Origin: Ramlibacter humi
GTDB taxonomy: Bacteria; Pseudomonadota; Gammaproteobacteria; Burkholderiales; Burkholderiaceae_C
Assembly (NCBI RefSeq): GCF_004681975.1
Contig: NZ_SMLK01000001.1
Coordinates: 620,001 to 684,000 of the forward strand
Direction of reading: 5' to 3'
Length of the DNA: 64,000 bases
Shown: in pieces, positions 30,501 to 42,500 of the stretch
Layout: each line of letters begins with the position of its first letter
How positions within the stretch are numbered: the stretch's first letter is position 1
The notes under the pieces: generated by a model
Seen by the model: only the letters and a program-made list of their open reading frames with translations
The model's database searches: none
Told to the model about the DNA's origin: nothing
Position numbers and translations under genes: made by a program

Positions 30501-33500
30501 ACGGCCAGCAACCTGGGCGCCTTGTCGGTGACCCATGCGCTGACCACGGGCGGCGCCATCGGCGCGGCCAGCGTGAGCGTCACCGGCGCCACCACCCTCG
30601 GCGGCAACGTGACCACCACGGGCGCCGCGGGCCAGACCTACACGGGCGGCACCACGCTGGAGACGGACGTGACGCTGGCTTCCGGCGCGGCGGCCAACAG
30701 CATCAAGCTGGGCGCGGTCACGGGCGCGGGCAAGAACCTGACCGTGACCAGCGGCAACACCACGATCACGAGCACGGCCAGCGACCTCGGTGCGGTGGCG
30801 ATCACCAACGCGCTGACCACGAATGGCGCGGTCGGCGCGGCCAGCGTGAGCGTCTCCGGCACGTCCAGCCTGGGCGGCAGCGTCACCACGACGGGCGACC
30901 AGAAGTACACCGGCGCATCCACGGTCACCGGCGCGAGCGTGACCTTGACGGCGGACACCGGCAACGTCGCATTCGGCAGCACGCTGGCCGGCTCCGCGGG
31001 GACGGAATCGCTCACCACGAGCAACACCGGCACCCTGACATTCGGCGGCACGATCTCCAACCTGGGCGCGCTGACGGTCAGCGGGGCGCCGGCCGCCGTG
31101 GTCCTGCCGACGACCACCGTCGGCACCCTGGACGTGACGGCAGGCGCGGTCAGCCAGACCGGCGTAGTCACCGCCACGACGGTGAAGGGCAGCGCCACCA
31201 CCGGCTCGTTCGACCTCGGCACGAAGAGCAATGCCATCGCCAACGTCGGCGGCATCACCGCCGCTTCGGGCGACGTGTCGGTGCTGGACAGCGCCGGCGG
31301 CCTCAACGTCACGGGCAACGTCAGCGCGGGTGGCAACACCACGCTGGCCACCACGGGCGCGCTGGACCTGAAGACGTCCACCGTCGCGGGCAGCAGCGGC
31401 GTCACGCTGACGGCCGGCGGCGCCGTTGGCGCCATCACCACCGGCAACACGGTGTCTTCGGCCAACGGCAACGTCATCTTCAACGCGGGCCAGAACGTGA
31501 CGCTGGGCGGCAATGTCACCGCCAGCAACGGCACCGCCACCGTCAACCTCGGCGGGGCCGCCGCGGGCACGCTCTCGTTCACGGCGGGCACCACGGTCAG
31601 TTCGAAGAACAGCCAGTTCATCGGCGGCGCCGGCGCCGACACGTTCGACTTCACGAACGCGGGCGCGTTCAGCGCGACCGTCAACGGCGGCGCGGGTGCC
31701 AACACGCTCACGGGCCGCAGCGCCGGTGCCGCCTACGGCATCACGGCGGCGGGCACAGGCACGGGCGACGGCCTCGGCTTCAGCAACATCGGCACGCTCA
31801 AGGGCGGTGCGGGCAACGACACCTTCACGCTGGCCAGCGGCGTGACTTCTTTCGGCGGCACGATCAACGGCAACGGAGGCACCGACACGCTGGCGGCCAC
31901 CGACGGCACGAACGCCTGGTCCATCACGTCGGCCAAGGGCGGCACGCTGAACGGCGCGGCGTTCTCCGGCATTTCCAATCTCACCGGCGGCACGGGCGCC
32001 GACACGTTCACGCTGGCATCCGGCGTCACCAGCCTCTCCGGCACCATCGCGGGCGGCGGCGGCAGCGACACCCTGGCCGCCACCGACGGCACCAACGCGT
32101 GGTCCATCACCGGCGCGGGCACCGGCACGCTGAACACGACGACCGCGTTCTCGGGCATCGGCAAGCTCGACGGCGGGACCGCCGCCGACACCTTCACGCT
32201 GGCGGCGGGGATCACCACCTTCGGCGGCACGCTCACCGGCGGCGCGGGCACCAACACCGTGGCGGTGACGGACGGCAACAACAGCTGGACGACCACCGGC
32301 GCCAACGCCGGTACCCTGAACGGGACGACCACCTTCACCGGCATGACGAACCTCGCCGGTTCCGCGGCCGGCGACACGTTGACGGGTTCCAGCGCCAACA
32401 CGGCCTGGTCCATCACCGGCGCCAACAAGGTGGGGGTCAACGGCCTGACGGCCACCAACATGAAGGCGCTGGCGGGCGGCACCGGCAGCGACACGTTCAC
32501 GCTGGCCACGGGCGTCACGACGTTCTCGGGCTCGATCGACGGCGGCGGCGGCGGCGACACGCTGGCCGCCACGAACGGCACCAACGCGTGGGCGATCAGC
32601 GGCTCCGACACCGGCACGCTCAACACCACCACCAGCTTCAGCAAGATCGGCAGCCTGGCCGGCGGCTCGGGCGACGACACGTTCACGTTCGCGGCGGCCG
32701 GGCAGCTGAAGGGCAGCGTCGCGGGCGGCGCCCACGCGGCGGGCGACACCATCGATGCCAGCGCGATCAGCGGCGTCACGTTCAGCACCGCGAGCGGCAC
32801 GGCGTCGTTCCTCGGCGGGACTTTCAGCGGCATCGAATCGCTGGCGGCCGGCGCCGGCTCCACTTTCACGGGCTCGGCGTTCGTGCTGCAGACGGCGGGC
32901 ACCGGCACGGTGGACGGCGTCAAGTACTCGGGCGCGGTCAACCTGCAGGGCGGAGGCGCTTCCAACAGCTTCACCGGCAGCGGCGGCAGCGTCACCGGTT
33001 CGATCACCGGCATCGCGGTGCCCACCACGCTGTCGGGCACCATCAGCAGCGGCGGCACCCAGTCGTATGCGGGCGCGGTCACGCTGGCGGCGGCCACGAC
33101 CGTCGCGTCCACGGGCAACCAGGACGTCACCTTCGGCAGCACGGTCGACGGCAACTTCGGCCTGGCCGTCAACACCAAGGGCGACACGAAGTTCAACGGC
33201 CTGGTCGGCAGCAACACGGCACTGGACAGCCTGTCCACCAACGCCGGCGGCAGGACCTACTCGCTGGGGATCACCACCAAGGGCGGCGACATCACGATCG
33301 GCGACGACGCCTACCTGGGCGGCAGCTACAACAGCAAGAACAGCAACTTCTCCGTCGCCGGCAACACGGTGCTGCAGGGCAACACCACGATCGCGGTGGG
33401 CGGCGGCACGACCACGTTCTCCGGCACCGTCGATGCGGCCAGCGCCGGCGGCGCCTCGCTCAGTGTGGACAGCAAGAGCGCCACGACGTTCAGCAAGGAC

Positions 33501-36500
33501 GTCGGTGGCACCAACGCGCTCAGCTCGCTGACCACGGTCACGAGCGGGACCACGACCGTGCAGAACGTCGCCACGACGGGCGCCATCAACTTCCAGGACA
33601 ACGTCACCCTTCAGGGCACCACGTACACGACCAGCGGCGGCGCCTTCAAGGCCGACAAGTCCGTCAGGCTGGCCAACGCGGCCGTCACCATCGGCACCGG
33701 CGCCGGCAACGTGCAGTTCAACGGCGCCGTGAACGGCACCACCAGCGGCGCCCAGGCGCTGACGGTCAACAGCAGCGGCACCACGACGTTCGCCCAGGCC
33801 GTCGGCACCGGCACCGCGCTGGCCAGCCTGACGACCGACAGCCTCGGCAGTACCGTGGCCGCGAGCGTCGCCACCACGGGGGCGATCACGTTCAACGACA
33901 ACGTCTCGCTGAACGGCACCTACACCACCAGCAACGCCGCCTTCAAGGCGGCGGGCACGACCACGCTGGCCGGCAACGCCACCATCAACGCCGGCAACGG
34001 CGACGTCACCTTCACCGGCGTGGTGGACGGCGGCAAGAATCTCACGGTCAATTCCGGCGGCAACACGACCTTCACGTCCGCCGTCGGCGCGACGACGGCG
34101 CTCTCCGCGCTCAGCACCAACGCCGGGGGCATCACCTTCCTCAATGGCGGCTCCGTCAAGACCACCGGCGCCCAGAACTACGGCGATGCCGTCCAGCTGG
34201 GCGCGAACACCACGATCGACGCCGGCACGGGCGCGATCACGTTCGGCAACACGGTCGACGGCGCGTTCAGCCTGACGGCCAACAGCAGCGGCGCCGGCGT
34301 CACGACGTTCAACGGCGCGGTGGGCGGCACGACCGCGCTCACCAGCCTCACCACGAACGCCGGCGGGACGACGGCCCTCAATGGCGGCACGATCAAGACC
34401 ACCGGCGCGCAGACGTACAACGACGCGGTGACGCTGGGCGCGGGTACCACGCTGACCGGCGTGAACGTGAGCTTCAACGGCACGGTCAACGGCGCGCAGG
34501 CGCTGGCCGTCAACGACGGCGGCACCACCACCTTCGGCGGCGCGGTCGGCGGTACCACCGCGCTGACGAGCCTGACCACCGATGCGGCCGGCACGACGGC
34601 CCTCAACGGCGGCACGGTCAAGACGACCGGTGCGCAGACGTACAACGACGCGGTGACGCTGGGCGCGGCCACGGCGCTGACCGGCGTGAACGTGACCCTG
34701 GGCGGCACGGTCAATGGCGCGCAGGTCCTGGTCGTCAACGACAGCGGCACCACGACGTTCGGGGGAGCGGTGGGCGGGACCACCGCGCTCACCAGCCTGA
34801 CGACCGATGCGGCCGGAACGACCGCCATCAAGGGCGGCTCCATCAAGACGACGGGGCTGCAGACCTATGGCGACGCCGTGGTGCTGGGCGCCGACACCAC
34901 GCTGACCGGCAATGCCCTGACCCTGGGGGGCAAGGTCGATTCGGCGGCGGGCAAGAACTTCTCGCTGACGGTCAACGACGCCGGCGCGACGGTGTTCGGC
35001 GGGCCCGTCGGCGCCACCGACCGGCTCTCGACCCTGACGGTGGGCAGCACGGGCGGCACGAGGATCAACGGCGGCGCGGTCAACACGACCGGCACCCAGA
35101 ACTTCAAGAACGCGGTGACGCTCGGCGCCGACACGAAGCTGGATGCCGCCGGCGGCAACATCCAGCTCGGCAGCACGGTGACCGGAGCCGCCGGCACCGA
35201 GTCGCTGACCACGTTCAATACCGGCGCGCTCAGCGTCGCGGGCGACATCAGCCACCTCAACAACCTGACCATCGACGGCCCCCCGTCGTCGGTCAGCCTG
35301 GCTGGCGTGTCGGTCGGCGGCGCGGTGAGCATCGCCTCCGCGGGCGACATCGCCACCAATGGGCTGCTCAAGTTCGGTAGCGGCACGCTGAAGCTGTACG
35401 CCACGCCCGCGGCGGGCACCGATGCCGACGTCACCATCAGCGGCGGCATCGAGTTCACGGGCACGGGCGCCGGCACGCTGGACGTGCGCGCCAACCGCAA
35501 CGTGACGGTGCTGAACAACCCGGTCAGGGCGACCGGCGCCGGCGGCACGCTGGACGTCATCCTGAACTCGGACCGCGACGCGACCAACGGCGGCGCGGTG
35601 GCGGTCCTTGGCGGCGGCGACATCGCCACGCAGGGCGGCAACATCACCATCGGCGGCGGCACGTCGCCGGCGACCCAGGCCGCGCAGGGCTACAGCGCCG
35701 GCGGCGTGTACGCGAACGGTGCGGTGATCCAGGCCAACCTCGGCGCGGCGGGCGGCAACATCAGCATCCGCGGGCAGGCCGACGCCGGCACGGCCGGCGC
35801 GTACGGCGTGGTGATCAACGCGGGCAACACGGTGGCCACCAGCGGCAGCGGCAGCATCACGCTGCACGGCGTCGCGGCGGGTGCCGACAGCTCGGGCGTG
35901 ACCATCGCCAACAACAGCACGGTGCAGACCGCGGGCGGCGACATCGACGTCACCGGCCAGGGCGAAGGCTGGGCGACGGCCGTCCAGGGCGGCGCCACGG
36001 TCACCACGGTGGACGGCAACATCCGCCTGACGGGTACCAGCGGCACGAGCACCAACACGATCGGCGTGCTGGTCTACGACCTCGCCACGGTCTCGGCCAC
36101 GGGCACGGGCGCCATCACGTTCAAGGGCGACTCCGGCGCCGGCGCCAACGGCTCGCGCGGCGTGGACGTCGAGAGCGGGGCCACCGTCTCGACGGCGTCG
36201 GGCGACATCACCATGACGGGCACCAGCGCGGGCACCGGCAGTTCCAGCAACTACGGGGTGCACGTCAACGGCATCGGCGGCGGCTCGTCGGTCAGCAGCG
36301 CCAGCGGGAACATCTTCATCACCGGCACCGGCGTGGCGACGCCCTTCATGGAGACCGGCGTGGTGACCGGATCGTCGCTGAGCACGATCGCCGCCGGCGG
36401 CGAGGTGCTGATCCGATCCCCGGGCGGCACGGGCATGCACCTGCAGGACGTCAACGTGCAGGCCGGCACCGTCACGCTGTCCGCGCAAGGCGGGGGCGCC

Positions 36501-39500
36501 GTGGCCCAGTGGGGAGTGGGCGACATCCAGGGCGGCGCGTTGCGGCTGCTGGGCAGCGGAGACTTCAAGCTCGGCAATGCGACGAACAAAGTGGCGACGC
36601 TCGCCGCGGACCTGTCCACCGGCAGCACGCTGGCGTTCGCGAACAACGGCGACCTGGCGATCGGCTCGGTGACTTCGTTCGACGGCGCCGCATCCACGCA
36701 AACCGACGGCCTGAAGGCCGGCGCGACGGGCACGGCGGCCGACTCGGCCACGCTGACCGTGGGGGGCAAGCTCACGCAAAGCCAGGCCATCGTGGCGGGC
36801 ACGCTGGACGTCACCACCGGCACCGGCCTGGACCTCACGGGCGGCAACAACGCCATCGGCATGCTGAAGGCGGCCAACACCGCAAGCGGCGACATCGCGG
36901 TGAACAACGGCGGCGCCCTGAACATCGCGTCCGTGCAGCAGATCGGCGGGGGCGCCACCACCATCCTCAACGCGGGGTCGGTGACCACGACCGGGCTCAT
37001 CCAGAGCGACGGCGCGGTCACCGTCGCCGCGACGGGTGCGGGCGACGACCTGACCGTGTCGGGCGGCGTCACCTTCACGGGCGCTGCCGATGCCGGCCTC
37101 ACACTGGCGGCGGGCCGCAACGTGCGGGTGGACACGGCCGCGATCCAGGCGACCGGCACCGGCAAGCTGGACGTCACGCTGAACGCGGACGCGACCGGCG
37201 CGGGTGCCGGCTCGGTCGCCGTGCTGTCGGGCGGCGACATCGCCACCAATGGCGGCGCGCTCACCATCGGCGGCGGGCTCGATCCCACCACGACCGCTGC
37301 GACGGCGGCCAACGGCGCGGGCGTGCTGCTGGACGGCGTGACGATCAACACCTCCGGCGGCAATGTCAACGTGCTCGGCCAGGGCGGCGGCGACGCGGCG
37401 GGCGGCAACACCGGCGTGTGGCTGCGCAATGGCGCGGTGGTGAACGCCGGCAGCGGCGCCATCACGGTCGCCGGCACCGGCGGGGGCAACGCGGGCACGC
37501 CGAACAGCGGGTTCGTGAACCCGAACCATGGCGTGTTCCTCGACACGGGCTCCAGGTTCACGGGCAGCGGCGGCATCTCCGTCACGGGCACCGGTGGCTC
37601 GGTCAATCCGGGCGACGACTTCAACCTCGGCGTGCTGCTGCGCGACGGCAGCAGCGTCGACGCGACCGGCGCCGGCACGGTGACCATCAACGGCACCGGC
37701 GGCAACAACGGCACGAGCCGCGGCGTGGTCCTGTGGGACGGTGGCGGTGCGGCTTCGTCGGTGACCAGCGGTTCGGGCTCGATCAGCATCACGGGCACCG
37801 GCCTGAACGGCAATGCCTACGGCATCGAGCTTTCGGGCACCAACCACATCACGTCCACCAGCGGCAACATTTCGCTCACCGGTACCGGCGTGGCGGCCGG
37901 CGGCGGCCACGGCGTGATCCTGCAGGGCGGCACCAACACCATCGGCACGGCCGGCGACGTGACGCTGGCCAGCGGCGGCGGCAGCGGCGTGGTGCTGAAC
38001 AACGGCGGCACCAGCACCAAGGTCTCCGGCGATACCGTCACCATCGATACCGGCGTGACCGGCGGCGACGTGGTCCAGGTGGACAACGGGAGCGCGTCCA
38101 ACGGCATCTTTGCGAACAACCTGCTGCTCAAGGGCAGCAACACCGGCGCCGGCACCACCAGCTACTCGCTCGCCTCGTCGAACAACGACGTGGGCACGCT
38201 GGCCGTCGACGTCGGCGGTGCTTCGTCCACCGTTTCCTACGCGGACTCGAACGGCTTCACGGTCGGCGCGGTCGGAGCGACGAAGGGCATCACCGTCGGC
38301 ACCTCGTCGGCGGCGAACACGCTCTCGCTGCGATCGGGCGGCAACGTGACGCAGGCCGGCGGCGGCGACGGCGACATCGCGGCGGGCGGCCTGCTGCTCG
38401 CCGGCACGGCCGACTTCGACCTCACCGCGGGCACGAACACCGTCCCGGTGATCGCCGCGCAGCTCACGGGCGGCATCATCGGCTTCAGGAACGCCGCGGC
38501 GCTGGACGCCGGCACGGTCAACGGCGTCGCCGGCATCGACACCAGCGCGGCGAACGGCAGCGTGACGCTCGAGACGACCGCGGGCAACATCACCCTCACG
38601 CAAGCGGTGAATGCCGGCACCGGCGACGTGACGCTCACGTCCGCGGGCACCATCACCGGCGGGGCGACCGTCACCGGCGCCAACGTGGCGCTGGACAGCG
38701 ATACCGGCGTGGGCACCGGCACCGGCGGCTGGGTGAGCGTCGATGCGGCTTTCCTGGCGGCGCGCACCCGCACCAGCGGCGACGTCTACGTCTCGGCGGT
38801 CAACGGCGTCACGCTGCAGGACGTGGGCAGCGTCTCCAACGGCACGGCCGCCGGCGGCACCTACAACGTGACGGCCGGCGGCACGCTGGACGTCGCGGGC
38901 ACGGTGAGCACGGGCGCCGGCGCGATCTCGCTGGCATCGACCGCCGACATCTCGGAATCCAGCGGCTTCCTGTCCGGCGGCGCGCTGACCCTCGACAGCG
39001 TCGGCGGCGCCGTGCTGGAGGGCAACTTCAACCAGGTCACCAGCCTGCAGGCCACCAACAAGACGGGCGGCGACATCCGGCTGCTCAACATCGCGCCCAC
39101 GCTCACCGTCAACACGGTCAGCCAGTCCGGCGGCGGCAGCGTGGTGGTGCAGAACGGCGGCGACATGGTGGTCGCGGGCACGGTGGACACCGCGGCCAAC
39201 GGCGCGATCGACCTGAACGCGTTCAGCGGCAACCTGAAGGTCGACGCCGGCGTGACCGCGGGCGGCAGCGGCACGGTGTCGCTCTCGGCGAGCGGCGGCG
39301 TGGACGTGAACGCGGCGGTGCAGAGCACCAGCGGCAATATCAGCGTCAGTGCCGGTACGGGCATCAGCGAAGGCACCAGCGGCATGTTCGGCACCTCCGG
39401 CCAGCTCGCGACGACTTCGGGCCTGGCGGGCACCGGGGTCGCCGGCCAGTCGCTCACGGGCGCGAACAAGGTCGGCAGCTTCAACGCCATCAGCCTGTGG

Positions 39501-42500
39501 AACGGCGACATCGCGCTGAACAACACGGGCGACCTCACCATCACCGGCATCGACCAGCAGACCGGCGGCTCCACCAAGGTGGACAACCAGGGCATCGTGG
39601 CGGTCAGCGGGCTCGTGAGCACGGCGGGCGGCGCCCTGGACATCCAGGCCAGCGGTGACATCACCTCGACGGCGGCGGGCGTCCTCAACACGACCTCGCT
39701 TTGCTGCGGCGGCGCGGGCGGCACGGTGACGCTGCACTCCACGGGCGGGGCGATCGACCTGCAGGGCGCCATCACGGCGAACGGCGGGACAGGCGCCGGC
39801 TTCATCGGCAACGGCGGTACGGTCAACCTGGTCACCGACACGGCCGGGATGGGCACGGTCAAGGTCAGCGACATCCAGGCCAGCGGCGACAGCGCTGGCG
39901 TCAGCGTGCCCGGCAATGCGGGCCGCGTGGACATCCGCTCGGCGGCCACCGTCACGCAATACGCGGGCACGTCCATCGGGACGCAGGGCAGCGACGCCGC
40001 CGGCAGCGGCCTGTATGTGCAGTCGGTGGGCGGCACGACGCTGCTGCAGAACAACTCGGTCAACCGGCTGAGCGTGAAGAACACGGGCAGCGGCGACATC
40101 GATTTCAACAACGCGTCCAGCCCCGCGTACACAGCGGGTGGCCAGTTCCTGCCGCTGCAGGTGGTGGGCATCGACCAGACCGGCGGCGGCGCCGTGTCGA
40201 TCACGCAGGCGTCGAACGGCGCGAACATCGGACTGCAGATCGCCGGCACGCTGGGCACCGACGGCGGCAACGCCGCGCTCACCGCGACGGGCGCGGGCGG
40301 CTCGATCACGCAGTCCGCCGCCATCGCGCTGGGTACGGGCACGCTGACCACCCAGTCGGTCGCGGGCCAGACGCTCACGAACGCGGGCAACGTGTTCGGC
40401 GGGCTGCAAGCCACCAACACGGCGAGCGGCGACATCCAGGTCGTGGACAACGCCACGGCGCTCACGGTGTCGGGTATCTCGCAGACGGGCGGCGGCGCGG
40501 TGAGCGTCAGGCAGGCCGGCGGTTCGCTGGCCACCACGGGCGCGGTGACCACCGCGGCGGACGGCAACGTCACGCTGGAGGCGGCGACGTCGGTGCAACT
40601 GGGCGACGTGGTCACGGCCGGCGGCCTGGGCACGGTGACGATCAACGCGCAGGGCGGATCCATCGACGTGGGCGCCAATGCGGTGTCCGGCTCGGCCGTG
40701 TCGCTGACCGCCACGGGCAACACGAGCGACATCACCACGCTGGCGGGCGGCACGATCACGGCCACCGGCGGCGGCGTGAACCTCTCGGCCGGCCGGAACG
40801 TGACCCTCGGCGACGCGGTGTCCGCGACGGGCACGGCCACCATCCTGTTCGGCCAGTCGAAGGCCGGCACCTTCAGCACGGTGGCGGCGCTGCCCTCGGG
40901 CACGACCATCACCGGCGGCGCGGAAGACGACACGTTCGACTTCAGCGCGGCGCCGGCCACGACCGCCACGCTGGACGGCGCGGGCGGCAACGACACGCTG
41001 CGGGGCAGCGACACCTCGGGCACCACCTTCACGGTCAATGGCACCAACCAGGGCACCGCGGGTGGCTTGGCGTTCAGCAATGTGGAGAACCTCACCGGCG
41101 GATCGAAGGACGACACCTTCGCTTTCACGGGCACGGGCTCGATCGCCGGCAACGTGGTGGGCGGCGGCCAGACCGGCGCCGACACGCTGGACCTGAGCGG
41201 CGCGGCGGGAACGGTGGCCTTCGACGCGACCAAGGGCACGTCCACCGGCGTGGGCGGCACCTTCAGCGGCATTGAGAACCTGGTGGGCCACGCGGGCTTC
41301 ACCACGCTGACGGGCGCGAGCTTCGAGCTGACCGGGTCGGGCAGCGGCGTCGCGGATACGCTGACCTACAGCAACGTCACGAACCTGCGGGGCGCGGCGG
41401 TGCCGAACCAGTTCTGGGGCAACGGCGGCAGCGTGGACGGCACGATCACCGGCGGCGGCGCGGGCACCACGCTCCTGGGCACGATCACCAGTGGCGGCGC
41501 GCAGTCGTACACCGGCACGGTGAGCCTGGCCGCGGACACCACCCTGGACACGACGCTGGCGGCGGCAACCGGCGCCGACATCACGCTGGGAACGGTGGCG
41601 GGCGGCGGCGCCTGGCTGACGCTGAACGCGGGCACCGGCGGCACGGTCGCCACGGGCGTCGTGGACTCGGTGGGTGCGTACCAGGTGATGGCGGGCACCG
41701 CCAACCTGAACGCCACCAAGGCGGGCACGATCAACGTGCGCGCGCAGAACGGCGTGACGGTGGACGGCGACACCGACGCCACCGGCACCATCACCATCGC
41801 GGCCAACCAGGACGGCGCGGGCTCGGAAGCGTTCACGCAGACGGCGGCCAATCTCAAGACCACGGACACCACGGCGGGCGCGATCTCCATCACGGTGAAC
41901 ACCGCCGGCGGCGGCACCGGCGAGCTGCGCTTCCGCAACGTGCAGACCGGCACCGGCGGCGCCATCACGGCCGTGGCCAACGGCGGCAGCATCACCGAGG
42001 ATGCGGCCGGGGTGGGGCGGTTCGACACGGGCGGCGCCGGCGGCGTCACGCTCGGCACCAGCGGCGCGGGCTCCATCGGCTGGGTGGCGGTCCAGAACCC
42101 GGTGGTGACGAACACCGGCACCGTCACGCTGGCCGGCGTGGGCACGGGCAAGGCTTCGGTCGTCAACCTGGGCGCGGCCACCTTCCAGAGCACGGGCACG
42201 GTGGACGGCGACGTGGTGTTCCAGACCGCGGCGGGCGACCTGGGCCTGGCGGCCGTGAACACCGGGACCCACGCGCTCACGGCGCGCGCCATCGCGGGCT
42301 CCATCCTCGATGCGGGCAGCAACGTGACGGCCGGCCAGCTGTCGCTGATCGCCGGCGCCCCGGGCGGCTCGGTGGGCACCAGCGCCAACCGCATCAACAC
42401 CGATGCCGGCGCCATCGCGGCGCAATCGGGCACGGGCGGGGTCTACCTGAACGCAACCGGCAGCGCGACCCTGGCGGACGCGTCGGTGACCATCGCGGCG

